Of a stretch of DNA of 64,000 bases, positions 17,602-28,415 are shown piece by piece. This DNA is from Agromyces rhizosphaerae (GTDB lineage Bacteria; Actinomycetota; Actinomycetes; Actinomycetales; Microbacteriaceae): assembly GCF_027925245.1 (NCBI RefSeq), contig NZ_BSDP01000001.1, positions 434,001-498,000 of the forward strand, read 5' to 3'. The notes under the pieces are model-generated. The model had not been told where the DNA came from. It did not search any database and saw nothing but the letters and a program-made list of their open reading frames with translations. Each line of letters starts with the position of its first letter. Position 1 is the stretch's first letter. The position numbers and the translations under genes were made by a program.

Positions 17602-18540
17602 TCATGCGAGGTCCGCAACGGTCGTCGCGACGACCGACACGAGCATCGGCAGCACGCCGAGCAGCACGAACGCCGGGAGCGTGCACGCCGCGAGCGGCAG
17701 CATCAGGCGCACCGCGAGCGCGGCGGACCCGGCGCGCCCGGCTGCTCGCGCGGCCAGACGCTGCGACGAGGCCTCCGCGCGCAGCAGCTCGCCGACCGGC
17801 ACGCCCGCGCGGCGGCTCAGCGCGACGACCTCGTCGGCTGCTGCATCCGCCCGCGCCGCGGGCAGGCACGCGTCGAGCGCCTCGACCACGGCGGCGCGCG
17901 CTCGCGGGACGCTCGCGCCACCGGCGAGCGCGACGGCGAGCAGGTCGAGGGCGAGGCCCGGCGCGGGCTCGGGACGGGCCGCGCGGGCGACGAGCGCGCG
18001 GCTCCACACGAGTCCCGCACCCAGCAGCGCGACGCCCGCCACGGCGGAGCCGAGCCCGAGCGGCGAGCCCAGGAGCGCCCCGACCGTGTCGAAGCCGAGC
18101 GCGGCGCCGAAGGCGAGTCCGACCGGCGGCAGCAGCGCGACGAGCCGGGCCGTCGCACGCGGGCCCGCGAGCACGGCGTCGAGCTCCCGCTGCAGCTCGG
18201 CCACGTCGCGGAGGGCACCAGCGGTGTCGCGGAGCATCTGCGCGAGCGGGCTCCCGGACCGCTCGGCGACCGACCAGCCCGCGGCGAGCGCCTGCCAGCC
18301 GAGTCGTGCCGGCGCGGGCAGCGCTCCCGCGGCACCCACGACGGCGCCCGCCACGTCGCCGCCGGTGCGCGCCGCATCGGCGGCGTGCTCCGCCACGCCA
18401 CCGGCCGTGCTCGCGAGATGCGCCCAGGCGGCGGCGGGCGCCACGCCCGCCGCGAGCAGCACGGCGAGGCGGTGCGCGCCGGTCGCCACCGCGTCGACCT
18501 CGGTGCCGGGCGCGGGGCCGCGGCGCCGCAGCGCGATCAT
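17602..18540 (-). CDS. type II secretion system F family protein (TadB/TadC-like)
   Basis: Inner-membrane platform of the Tad pilus. 312 residues with hydrophobic segments near the N-terminus, in the middle (about 150-195) and at the C-terminus, and a GSPF-like cytoplasmic helix bundle (QMLRDTAGALRDVAELQREL). Two-gene systems have separate TadB and TadC. Here one protein follows tadA and no second one is present, so it may replace both. The ATG overlaps the tadA stop (ATGA). Confidence 0.85.
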   Translation of the reverse strand: MIALRRRGPAPGTEVDAVATGAHRLAVLLAAGVAPAAAWAHLASTAGGVAEHAADAARTGGDVAGAVVGAAGALPAPARLGWQALAAGWSVAERSGSPLAQMLRDTAGALRDVAELQRELDAVLAGPRATARLVALLPPVGLAFGAALGFDTVGALLGSPLGLGSAVAGVALLGAGLVWSRALVARAARPEPAPGLALDLLAVALAGGASVPRARAAVVEALDACLPAARADAAADEVVALSRRAGVPVGELLRAEASSQRLAARAAGRAGSAALAVRLMLPLAACTLPAFVLLGVLPMLVSVVATTVADLA

Positions 18541-19685
18541 GCGCCCGCCTCCGCCTCGGACGGCAGCACGACCAGACGGCCGCCGTCCAGCCGGAGGCGG
18601 CCGGTCCCGCTGATCCGGCGCCCGGTGCCGTCCCGCTCGACGTGGACCACGAGGTCGAACGCACTCGCCGCCTGGCGCGCGACCGCGTCCGGGGTCATTC
18701 CGGCGGCCGCGCCGAGGGCCTCGAGGCGCGCCGGCACCTCGTCCAGCGCGTTCGCGTGCAGGGTGCCCGCGCCGCCGTCGTGACCGGTGTTCAGCGCCGA
18801 CAGCAGCTCGCGCAGTTCCGCGCCACGGCACTCGCCCACGACGATGCGGTCGGGCCGCATGCGCAGCGCCTCGCGCAGCAGCGCGTCGAGCCCGAGCCCG
18901 CCCGCGCCCTCCAGGTTGGCCTGACGCGCCTGCAGCGCGACGACGTGCGGGTGGCGCACGCGGAGCTCGGCGACGTCCTCGATGAGCACGATGCGCTCGG
19001 CCGCCGGCGCCTCGGCCAGCAGCGCTCCCAGGAGCGTCGTCTTGCCCGCCCCCGCCGCGCCCGTCACGAGCAGGTTCTCCCGTGCGGCGACCGCCGCCCG
19101 CAGTCGCTGCGCGACCCGCTCGTCGCACAGCCCGCCCCGCACGAGGTCGGCCAGGCTCGGCGCGCCCTGCCGCGGCACGCGCACCGAGATGAGCGTGCCG
19201 GCCGTGGCGACCGGCGGCAGCACCGCGTGGACGCGGATGCCGCCGCCGATGCGCGCATCGACCGCGGGCGTCGCCTCGTCGACGTGACGACCGCCGCGCG
19301 CGATGAGCGCGACCGCGAGCGCGCGGACCATGCGCTCGTCGGCCTCCCACGACGGCTCCCGCTCCGCGCCCCGGCCCCGGTCCACCCAGAGCCCGCGCTC
19401 GCCGTTCACGAAGAGGTCGGTGGCGCCCTCGGCGTGCGGCGCGAGCGGGCCCAGCGCCCCGAGGTCGATCGGCTCGGCCGGCTGCGCCGCCCGGGCGGCA
19501 TCCGCTGCATCGACCGCCTCGCCGCGCCGTGTCGAACCTGTCGTGCCCGCGCGGTTCGCAGCGCCGGGCGTGCCGGGACGCACCAGCAGCGCCCCGCTCG
19601 CGTCGGGCGCGGGCGCGGGCGCGGGCGCGTCGGGCGACGACCACGAGGGCCGTGCGATGTACGGGATTGACCGGGGAACCGCCAT
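18537..19685 (-). CDS. tadA: TadA/CpaF-type pilus assembly ATPase
   Basis: Hexameric secretion ATPase that powers pilus assembly. 382 residues: a variable Pro/Ala-rich head, then the VirB11/CpaF core with Walker A GAAGAGKTT, Walker B region (IVLIEDV), the His-box-like VVALQARQAN and GECRGAE. First gene of the Tad operon. ATG 19685 has TACCGT 7 bases upstream (leaderless); a GTG at 19712 is the alternative. The TadZ-like gene (Rv3660c relative) that precedes tadA in mycobacteria is absent. Confidence 0.92.
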   Translation of the reverse strand: MAVPRSIPYIARPSWSSPDAPAPAPAPDASGALLVRPGTPGAANRAGTTGSTRRGEAVDAADAARAAQPAEPIDLGALGPLAPHAEGATDLFVNGERGLWVDRGRGAEREPSWEADERMVRALAVALIARGGRHVDEATPAVDARIGGGIRVHAVLPPVATAGTLISVRVPRQGAPSLADLVRGGLCDERVAQRLRAAVAARENLLVTGAAGAGKTTLLGALLAEAPAAERIVLIEDVAELRVRHPHVVALQARQANLEGAGGLGLDALLREALRMRPDRIVVGECRGAELRELLSALNTGHDGGAGTLHANALDEVPARLEALGAAAGMTPDAVARQAASAFDLVVHVERDGTGRRISGTGRLRLDGGRLVVLPSEAEAGA

Positions 19686-19811
19686 GCCGACGACGGTAGG
19701 AAGCTCCGGCACCGTTCCGGGCCGATCCTCTGCCTGCTCGGCCGAGCCGACCTGCCGGAAGCCCTGTGGAGGAATGCACGGGTGTCGATCGCAGCCCTGC
19801 GATCGACCCCG

Positions 19812-19915
19812 TTAAAAAGGAGGGGGCGGCACCCATTGGGGGGAACAGGTGCCGCCTCGGCGATGTGCGATTGGGGGGAATCACAACATCGCAGGCCATG
19901 AAACTCGTTCAGGCA
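19812..19915 (-). ncRNA. 6C small RNA
   Basis: Two hairpins on the minus strand, 19891-19861 and 19856-19825, each show a run of exactly six C in the loop (complement of G-runs 19873-19878 and 19838-19843), with the same TTCCCCCCAAT loop. This is the definition of the actinobacterial 6C RNA. The second stem is a perfect 9 bp (GGCGGCACC) and is followed by a T5 tract, so it doubles as terminator. A clear promoter lies upstream. In Mycobacterium tuberculosis the homologue (B11/6C) sits beside the same Tad locus, from memory. This RNA explains the otherwise gene-free 19686-20139 stretch. Confidence 0.9.
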
Positions 19916-19921
19916 CGCCCC

Positions 19922-19949
19922 AGTTTAGGGGGTACGGATCCATGCGCAA
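19922..19949 (-). promoter_or_regulatory. promoter of the 6C RNA
   Basis: Minus-strand -35 TTGCGC (19949-19944), 16-base spacer, -10 TAAACT (19927-19922), giving a start near 19915. This is the best sigma-70-like promoter in the window and fixes the RNA at about 100 nt. Confidence 0.7.
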
Positions 19950-20139
19950 GTACCTTTTGTCCTCATTTGTGGGGACGCGCAGAAATCTCTGGGCAGAGGC
20001 ACAGATGGGGTACACGATCCGGGGGTGAGTGGGGGACATGACGCCGGATTCCACGGCGGTGCAGCGTGCGGGATAGGGTCGTACCGGGCAGGCGAAACCC
20101 ACCGATGATCCCCGTTCGCGAAGGAGCGACCGAAACGAC

Positions 20140-22092
<1,953 letters not shown>

Positions 22093-22102
22093 TCACGGTG
22101 CG

Positions 22103-22131
22103 GGGCGGATGCCGCGAGCCGGCGTCCGCCC
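22103..22131. terminator. hairpin terminator between acs and ridA
   Basis: Arms GGGCGGATGCCG and CGGCGTCCGCCC around CGAGC, 12 bp with one wobble, placed between convergent stop codons (22092 and 22160). No U-tract. Probably serves both directions. Confidence 0.65.
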
Positions 22132-22159
22132 TCCCCCACCGGGTGCGGGCGGCGTGCCG

Positions 22160-22633
22160 CTACGCGAACTCGACGACGAGCTCGACCTCGACCGGCGAGT
22201 CGAGCGGCAGCACGGGCACGCCGACGGCCGAGCGCGCGTGACGGCCGGCATCGCCGAAGACCTCGCCGAGCAGCTCGGACGCGCCGTTGATCACGCCGGG
22301 CTGCCCGGTGAACGACGGGTCGGATGCCACGAAGCCGGTGACCTTCACGACGCGCGTGACCCGGTCGAGCGACCCGATGACCGACTCGGCGGCGGCGAGC
22401 GCGTTGAGGATGCAGGTGCGGGCGTAGCCCTTCGCGGCATCCGCATCGACCTGCCCCTCGCCCGTGCCGACCTTGCCGGTCTCGGGGAGCGCGCCGTCGA
22501 CGAACGGGAGCTGGCCCGAGGTGAAGGCCAGATTGCCGCTCACGACGGCGGGCACGTACGCGGCGACGGGCGCGGCGACGGCGGGGAGCTCGAGCCCGAG
22601 CTCGGCGAGCCGGGCGGCGACCGTGCCGGTCAC
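22160..22633 (-). CDS. RidA family protein
   Basis: 157 residues of the YjgF/YER057c/UK114 fold. Conserved FTSGQLPFVDG, the CILNALAAAES helix, VVKVTGFVASDPSF and the C-terminal VPVLPLDSPVEVELVVEFA strand match the family, whose members hydrolyse reactive enamines or imines. The usual catalytic Arg near GVPxLPxxxxVE is not obvious (the tail reads DSPVEVEL), so it may belong to a subgroup without deaminase activity. The start overlaps the DUF4177 stop (ATGA). Confidence 0.88.
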   Translation of the reverse strand: MTGTVAARLAELGLELPAVAAPVAAYVPAVVSGNLAFTSGQLPFVDGALPETGKVGTGEGQVDADAAKGYARTCILNALAAAESVIGSLDRVTRVVKVTGFVASDPSFTGQPGVINGASELLGEVFGDAGRHARSAVGVPVLPLDSPVEVELVVEFA

Positions 22634-22857
22634 TGCTCGCCCTCGAACTGCTTCGCGGCCTCGGCCGCCGCGGCGGCGCCGGCCGACGCGGCCTGCGAGT
22701 CACCGCCCCCGACGGGTCGCTTCAGGTAGGCCACGAGCCCGCCCTCCGGACCGCTGACGACCTGCACGAGCTCCCAGCCGTCACGCCCCCAGTTGTTCAG
22801 GATCGCCGCCGTGTTGTGGATCAGCAGCGGCGTGGTGACGTACTCCCAGGCGGGCAT
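22630..22857 (-). CDS. DUF4177-type small protein
   Basis: 75 residues. MPAWEYVTTPLL, then NNWGRDGWELVQV, the W-E-L-V signature of DUF4177, and an Ala-rich tail. Good ribosome site AAGGAGCCAC-ATG. Co-transcribed with the RidA gene and divergent from the penicillin-binding protein. Function unknown. Confidence 0.8.
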   Translation of the reverse strand: MPAWEYVTTPLLIHNTAAILNNWGRDGWELVQVVSGPEGGLVAYLKRPVGGGDSQAASAGAAAAAEAAKQFEGEQ

Positions 22858-22937
22858 GTGGCTCCTTCGTCGGGTGGTCTGCCGGAGGTGTGTGGCGGTG
22901 GAGCGGTTTGCCAGCCTGCGGCGATAGGCTCCACTAT

Positions 22938-25565
22938 ATGTCTGCCCAAAACCGTACCCTGCGCGGTGCCGCCGAAGGCGTGCTCGGCCTCATCGGCCTG
23001 AGCGCGCTCGCCGGCGTGCTCGTCACCGCCACGGTCACCCCTGCACTTGCCGTGACCGGTATGGCGGCGAACAGCTCCATCAGCATGTTCGAGAACCTCC
23101 CCGGATACCTCGAGATCGACGACCTGTCGCAGAAGTCCACCATCTACGCCAAGTACGGCGCGGACTGGCGACCCATCGCCTCGTTCTTCGACCAGAACCG
23201 CGAGGAGGTGGCCTGGGACGACATCAGCCAGTACGTCAAGGACGCCGCGATCTCCGGTGAGGACCCGCGCTTCTACGAGCACGGCGGCGTCGACCTGCAG
23301 GGCACGATCCGCGGTGCCGTGAGCACGTACGTGCTGAACCGCGACGTGCAGGGCGGCTCGTCCATCACCCAGCAGTACATCAAGAACGTGCTCATCCAGC
23401 AGGGCATCGCCGAGGCGACGACCGCGGAGGAGGAGCAGGCCGCATACCTCGAGGCGACCGCGACGACCCCGGAGCGCAAGCTCAAGGAGATCCGGTACGC
23501 GATCACCCTCGAGAAGCAGTTCACGAAGGACGAGGTCCTGCTCGGGTACCTCAACATCGCGCACTTCGGCGGGCGCGTGTACGGCATCGAGTCGGCAGCG
23601 AAGTACTACTTCGACAAGTCCGCGAGCGAGCTCTCGCTCGCCCAGGCGGCGAGCCTCATCGCGATCGTGAACAACCCCGAGAAGTTCCGGCTCGACTACC
23701 CGGACAGCGAGACCAACGGCGCCGAGACGGTGAACGCCGACGGCGAGTCGGTCCCGTACGCGGCGAACATGGACCGCCGCAACTACATCCTCGGCGAGAT
23801 GCTGGAGTACCAGAAGATCACGCAGGAGGAGTACGACGAGGCCATCGCGACGCCCGTCGAGCCGACGATCACGGAGCCGAGCACCGGCTGCCAGTCGGCC
23901 GGCGACCTCGGGTACTTCTGCGACTACGTGACCTGGGAGGTCCGCAACAAGCTCGACGACCCGGAGACCGAGGACGTCAACGAGGGCCTGCAGCTGCTCC
24001 AGAAGGGCGGCCTCAACATCTACACCACGATCGACACCAGCCTCCAGAAGGCGGCCGTGGCGACGATGAAGGCGAACGTGCCCTCGGTGGATGCCCGGTT
24101 CGACGTCGGCTCGACGGCGGTGAGCGTGCAGCCCGGTACCGGCGACATCCTCGCGATGACGCAGAACAAGACGTTCTCGAACGACCCGGACGTGCTCGCC
24201 AAGGGTGCCCAGTACTCGGCGGTGAACTACAACACCGACTACGCGTACGGCGGCTCGAGCGGGTTCCAGCCCGGATCGACGTACAAGGTGTTCACGCTCG
24301 CGGAGTGGCTCAACGAGGGTCACTCGCTGCTCGAGTCGTTCAACGGCCAGCGGCGCGAGTTCACCCACTTCACCAACACCTGCGACGGCGACTTCGTGGG
24401 CTCGTTCGACCCGAAGAACGACGACGGCCGCGTCGCCACGAACTCGGTGGACGCCACCAAGTGGTCGGTCAACACGAGCTTCGTCGCGATGGCGCAGCAG
24501 CTCGACCTGTGCGGCATCAAGGAGACGGCCCAGGCGTTCGGCATCCACCGCGCCGACGGCAACCCGCTGCAGATGAACCCCTCCGACGTGCTCGGCACGC
24601 AGGAGATCGCGCCGGTCACGATGGCCGCGGCATACGCGGGCATCGCCAACAACGGCCTGACCTGCGAGCCCAACGCCATCAAGAAGATCCGCGACGCGGA
24701 GGGCGAGGCCATCTACTCGCCCGAACCGGTCTGCACGCAGTCGGTGACCACCGACGTGGCAGCGGCGATGCAGTATGCGATGCAGCAGACCTTCGCCGGC
24801 GGCGGCACCGCGGTCGCATCGAACACGTACTCGGGCGTGGCGCACATCGGCAAGACCGGTACGACCGACGACTCCAAGGACACCTGGATGAACGGCGCGA
24901 GCACCAAGGTCGCCACCGCCGTGTGGGTCGGCCACGTGACCGCGCCCGCCGGGCGCCAGGTCGCGCTGCGCAACATCTACTGGGACTCCGGCCCCGCCGC
25001 GACGGCACGTCACCGCATGTGGAAGGACATCATGACGGTCGCTGACGCGAAGTACGGCGGCGAGGCGTTCCCCGAGGCGAACGCCGAGTTCTTCAAGCAG
25101 GTGCTGATCGACATCCCCGACGTCGTGGGCCTCACCCCCGAGGCGGCGCAGACGGCACTCGAGGAGGCCGGCTTCGTCTACGAGGAGGGCAAGGAGGAGG
25201 ACTCGAGCCAGCCTGAGGGCCGGGTCTCGAGCATCAGCCCCGAGGGCCAGGCGGGCCGCGGCACCGTGATCATCGTGAACGTCTCCAACGGCAAGGTCAG
25301 CGCCGTGCCCGACGTGGTGGGCATGACCGAGCAGGCCGCACGCGACCAGCTCTCCGGCTACAACGTTCGCGTGCGCGAGGAGGACGTGCTCGATCCGACG
25401 AAGGACGGCGTCGTGATCTCGCAGGATCCCGGAGGCGGGCAGGAGGCCCGCCAGGGCTCGCGCGTGACGATCGTCATCGGCCGCTTCGTCGTGGACATCG
25501 GCGGCGGCGGCGACGGCGGCGACGGCGGTACCGGGAACGGCACCAACGGCGGCGGCGGCGGGTGA
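22938..25565 (+). CDS. bifunctional penicillin-binding protein (class A) with two PASTA domains
   Basis: Polymerises and cross-links peptidoglycan. 875 residues: N-terminal membrane anchor (about 8-40), GT51 transglycosylase with catalytic Glu108 (GEDPRFYEHGG) and GGSSITQQ, transpeptidase with STYK (Ser447), SVN and KTGT (Lys639), then two PASTA domains (PDVVGLTPEAA, PDVVGMTEQAA) and a Gly-rich end. This is the PonA type. PASTA domains bind peptidoglycan fragments or lipid II. Start ATG 22938 has TAGGCT 7 bases upstream, a leaderless arrangement. The stop overlaps the phosphoesterase start (GTGA). Confidence 0.95.
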   Translation: MSAQNRTLRGAAEGVLGLIGLSALAGVLVTATVTPALAVTGMAANSSISMFENLPGYLEIDDLSQKSTIYAKYGADWRPIASFFDQNREEVAWDDISQYVKDAAISGEDPRFYEHGGVDLQGTIRGAVSTYVLNRDVQGGSSITQQYIKNVLIQQGIAEATTAEEEQAAYLEATATTPERKLKEIRYAITLEKQFTKDEVLLGYLNIAHFGGRVYGIESAAKYYFDKSASELSLAQAASLIAIVNNPEKFRLDYPDSETNGAETVNADGESVPYAANMDRRNYILGEMLEYQKITQEEYDEAIATPVEPTITEPSTGCQSAGDLGYFCDYVTWEVRNKLDDPETEDVNEGLQLLQKGGLNIYTTIDTSLQKAAVATMKANVPSVDARFDVGSTAVSVQPGTGDILAMTQNKTFSNDPDVLAKGAQYSAVNYNTDYAYGGSSGFQPGSTYKVFTLAEWLNEGHSLLESFNGQRREFTHFTNTCDGDFVGSFDPKNDDGRVATNSVDATKWSVNTSFVAMAQQLDLCGIKETAQAFGIHRADGNPLQMNPSDVLGTQEIAPVTMAAAYAGIANNGLTCEPNAIKKIRDAEGEAIYSPEPVCTQSVTTDVAAAMQYAMQQTFAGGGTAVASNTYSGVAHIGKTGTTDDSKDTWMNGASTKVATAVWVGHVTAPAGRQVALRNIYWDSGPAATARHRMWKDIMTVADAKYGGEAFPEANAEFFKQVLIDIPDVVGLTPEAAQTALEEAGFVYEEGKEEDSSQPEGRVSSISPEGQAGRGTVIIVNVSNGKVSAVPDVVGMTEQAARDQLSGYNVRVREEDVLDPTKDGVVISQDPGGGQEARQGSRVTIVIGRFVVDIGGGGDGGDGGTGNGTNGGGGG

Positions 25566-26536
25566 CCCGACTCGGACGGAGCGGAGTCGCCGCCGCACTG
25601 ACCGCGGTCGGTGCGGTGGGACTCGGTGCGTTCGCGTACGGTGCGCTCGTCGAGCGCACCCGGTGGACGCTGCGTGAGGTCACCGTGCCGGTGCTCCCGT
25701 CGGGTGCGGACCCGATCCGCGTGCTGCACATCTCCGACCTGCACATGGCGCCCTGGCAGCGCCACAAGCAGGAGTGGGTGCGCAGCCTCGCCGCGCTGCA
25801 GCCCGACCTCGTGGTCGACACGGGCGACAATCTCGGCCACGCGCGGGGCCTGGAGGGCGTCCGTCGCGCCCTGGAGCCCTTCGCCGGCGTGCCCGGCGTC
25901 TTCGTCAACGGGTCGAACGACTACTTCGGACCGACGCTGAAGAATCCGTTCGGCTACTTCGCGGGCCCCTCGAAGGTCGGCGGGTCGGGCGCGTCGCGCC
26001 TCGACATCGAAGCGCTGCACGCCTTCTTCGCCGAGCTGGGCTGGGTCGACCTCGACAACGCCGCGGCCGCGATGGAACTCCGTGGCACGAACCTGGAGTT
26101 CTTCGGGGTGGACGACGCCCACAAGGGATTCGACCGGCTGGACCTCATCACGACGGCCATCGACGAGTTGCGCGAGGGCGACCCGTGGGGCGACGACTCG
26201 TGGTCCGGCGACGGCGCCGAGGACCGGCCGACGGTGACCATCGGCGTCACCCACGCTCCCTACCGGCGCGTGCTCGGCTCCTTCGTCAACCACGGCGCGC
26301 AACTCATCCTCGCGGGACACACGCACGGCGGCCAGGTGCGCGTCCCCGGCTACGGGGCACTCGTCACCAACTGCGACATCCCGCGCTCGCAGGCACGCGG
26401 GCTGAGCCTCTGGGGCCACGGACTCCACACCGCCTACCTCAACGTGTCCGCGGGCCTGGGCACGGCGATCACCGCGCCGGTGCGGTTCGCCTGCCCGCCC
26501 GAGGCGACGCTGCTCACCCTCGTGGCGGCGCCGTAG
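25562..26536 (+). CDS. membrane-anchored metallophosphoesterase
   Basis: 324 residues. One N-terminal transmembrane helix (about 8-30), then a calcineurin-like fold: SDLH, DTGDN, NGSND (GNHD in most members, so His is replaced by Asn and Ser), THAPY and GHTHGGQ. This is the YkuE/YaeI type. In actinobacteria it regularly follows ponA, as here with a 4-base overlap. A role in lipid or wall-precursor dephosphorylation is inferred from the partnership. Confidence 0.9.
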   Translation: MTRLGRSGVAAALTAVGAVGLGAFAYGALVERTRWTLREVTVPVLPSGADPIRVLHISDLHMAPWQRHKQEWVRSLAALQPDLVVDTGDNLGHARGLEGVRRALEPFAGVPGVFVNGSNDYFGPTLKNPFGYFAGPSKVGGSGASRLDIEALHAFFAELGWVDLDNAAAAMELRGTNLEFFGVDDAHKGFDRLDLITTAIDELREGDPWGDDSWSGDGAEDRPTVTIGVTHAPYRRVLGSFVNHGAQLILAGHTHGGQVRVPGYGALVTNCDIPRSQARGLSLWGHGLHTAYLNVSAGLGTAITAPVRFACPPEATLLTLVAAP

Positions 26537-26603
26537 GGCCGGGACCGTCCGTGGTCGGGAGCACTCGGATTATCGGCTATCCTTGTTGAGGCCTTACGGC
26601 CAC

Positions 26604-26680
<77 letters not shown>

Positions 26681-26682
26681 TC

Positions 26683-26708
26683 GAGACCCCCTCCTCGGAG
26701 GGGGTCTC
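26683..26708 (+). terminator. terminator after tRNA-Pro
   Basis: GAGACCCCCTCC and GGAGGGGGTCTC form a 12-bp stem three bases after the tRNA, followed by a mixed C/T stretch rather than a pure U-tract. Confidence 0.75.
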
Positions 26709-26793
26709 GTCGTCTCTCCGGGCCGCGAGCGATGACTGCGCAGCCTGCAGCGGACCACTTCGCGGCACCCGGAGTTGCGCCTAGGCTGTGCGC

Positions 26794-27264
26794 GTGGGGT
26801 GGTTCCGCAGGCGGCCGTGGCTCACGGTCCTGCTGACCGTGGCCTACGTGGCGCTGCTCGCACTCACGCTCGGCTACCCCTACCCGATCGAGGGTGAGCG
26901 CGGCACCAGGTTCGTGCTCGTGCTCGACGCGATGGGGAGCATCGGCATCGCATCCCGGTACACGTACATCCTCATCGAGTTCACGTCGAACATGCTGCTG
27001 TTCCTGCCGATGGGGATGCTCGGCTGGTGGCTGTCGGGACGGGTGCTCCGCCCTGCATGGGCGCGCGTCGCCGTCACGCTGGTACTGGGGATCGCCGTCA
27101 GCGCGACCGCGGAGTTCCTTCAGGGGAGGTACCTCCCGGAGCGCACCTCCGACCTGCGCGACATCGTCTCGAACGGTATCGGCGTGCTGGTGGGCTGCGC
27201 GGTGGCGTTCGCGATGGACCGCGCCGAGGCGCGTCGCGCGCGCGCGGAGGCAGATCGCTCCTGA
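26794..27264 (+). CDS. VanZ family membrane protein
   Basis: 156 residues with four hydrophobic segments and the VanZ signature: FTSNMLLFLPMG, then ATAEFLQGRYLPERTSDLRDIVSNGIG. In VanZ proteins the conserved E/Q and RxxDxxD face the membrane; the best known member gives low teicoplanin resistance and others act in envelope biology. GTG 26794 is chosen over GTG 26788 because TAGGCT lies exactly 6 bases before it (leaderless). Convergent with the LCP gene. Confidence 0.86.
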   Translation: MGWFRRRPWLTVLLTVAYVALLALTLGYPYPIEGERGTRFVLVLDAMGSIGIASRYTYILIEFTSNMLLFLPMGMLGWWLSGRVLRPAWARVAVTLVLGIAVSATAEFLQGRYLPERTSDLRDIVSNGIGVLVGCAVAFAMDRAEARRARAEADRS

Positions 27265-27277
27265 GCGGAGCCGGGGC

Positions 27278-28327
27278 TCAGCCGCCGGATTTCACCAGAT
27301 CGGCGAAGTCGGCGACCTCGTCCTCGGCCCACGCCTCCTGCATCTCCGGGATGCGCGACTGGTCGACCAGCACGATGGACTGGCCGTCGGCCGAGACGCC
27401 GATGCCGGACGTCGGCATGGTGAAGAAGTTGATGTCGTCCTTGCGGATCGAGGTCATCTCGAGGGCCAGCCCGCCCACGTAGCCGGCGTTCAGCCCCTCG
27501 CTGACCGTCACGAACGGCGAGACGGCGCTGACGATGTCGACCACGCGTCCCGGGTTGAGCGCCGTGTCGGCACTGAGCGCCGAGTCCATCACCGAGCTGA
27601 TGAACAGCTGCTGGTTGCGCACGCGCTGGTAGTCGCCGTCCGCATAGGCCTTCCGCTCGCGCGCGTAGGCCATCGCCAGCTCGCCATCGAGGTGCTGCAC
27701 GCCCTGTGGGTAGAAGTGGTCGATGTGGGTGCTCTGGAACGCGATCGGGTTGTTGATGTCGACCCCGCCGAGCGCGTCGGTCAGGCCCTTGAAGCTCTCG
27801 GCGTCGACGATCGCGACCTGGTCGATGCGCGTGTCGATCAGCCCCTCGATCACCTGCACGGTCAGGGGCACCCCGCCCCACGACAGCGCGGCGTTGATCT
27901 TGGCGGTGCCGTGGCCGGGGATCTCGACCCAGCTGTCGCGGAGGATCGACATCACGGTGACGTGCTCGCGGTCGCCCGAGATGTTCACGACCATGATCGT
28001 GTCGGAGCGCTGGCCCCCGGGGAGGTCTGAGATGTCATCGCCGACGGCGTCGCGCGTGTCCGAGCCGAGCAGGAGGATGTTCACCGCGTTCGCGGCGTCG
28101 CCCTCCTCGATGATCGGCGGACGGAGCGTCTCCTCGGGGAACGTGTCCTCCTCGGCGAGCTTGGCCGTCTCCTCGTCCCAGGTGCGCGCGATGGTACCGA
28201 TGAAGATCGCGACGACGGCCACGCCGATCGCGATCACGCCCAGGATCGCTCCGAGCGTGATGAGCGTGACGCGCAGTCCCGTGCGCTTGCGCGCGGGAAC
28301 CTCCGCCTCGTCGAGATTCAGTGACAC
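27278..28327 (-). CDS. LytR-CpsA-Psr (LCP) family glycopolymer ligase
   Basis: Attaches undecaprenyl-linked glycopolymers to peptidoglycan. 349 residues: short cytoplasmic head, one membrane helix (about 20-45), and an extracytoplasmic LCP domain with LLLGSDTR, QRSDTIMVV, SILRDSWVEIPG, GGVDINN and YARERK, which supply the Arg/Asp set for the pyrophosphate. It heads the end of the polysaccharide block and probably transfers its product. GTG 28327 has TACGAT 7 bases upstream (leaderless). Confidence 0.92.
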   Translation of the reverse strand: MSLNLDEAEVPARKRTGLRVTLITLGAILGVIAIGVAVVAIFIGTIARTWDEETAKLAEEDTFPEETLRPPIIEEGDAANAVNILLLGSDTRDAVGDDISDLPGGQRSDTIMVVNISGDREHVTVMSILRDSWVEIPGHGTAKINAALSWGGVPLTVQVIEGLIDTRIDQVAIVDAESFKGLTDALGGVDINNPIAFQSTHIDHFYPQGVQHLDGELAMAYARERKAYADGDYQRVRNQQLFISSVMDSALSADTALNPGRVVDIVSAVSPFVTVSEGLNAGYVGGLALEMTSIRKDDINFFTMPTSGIGVSADGQSIVLVDQSRIPEMQEAWAEDEVADFADLVKSGG

Positions 28328-28384
28328 GAGCGCAATCGTAGCCCCAGACGCCGCGTCGCGGCCGAGTATCCACCGAGTCGTTAT

Positions 28385-28399
28385 CCCCCTGTTCGGGGG
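28385..28399 (-). terminator. short hairpin after the sugar transferase gene
   Basis: CCCCC-TGTTC-GGGGG, 17 bases beyond the sugar transferase stop. The same CCCCCTGTTC core recurs at 30013-30022 upstream of that gene. The stem is only 5 bp; its terminator role is uncertain. Confidence 0.35.
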
Positions 28400-28415
28400 T
28401 GGTGGCGCGCGGCGC

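Noticed and set aside
22821..25598. 925-codon minus-strand frame
   Set aside because: Antisense of the penicillin-binding protein; the motifs are all on the other strand.
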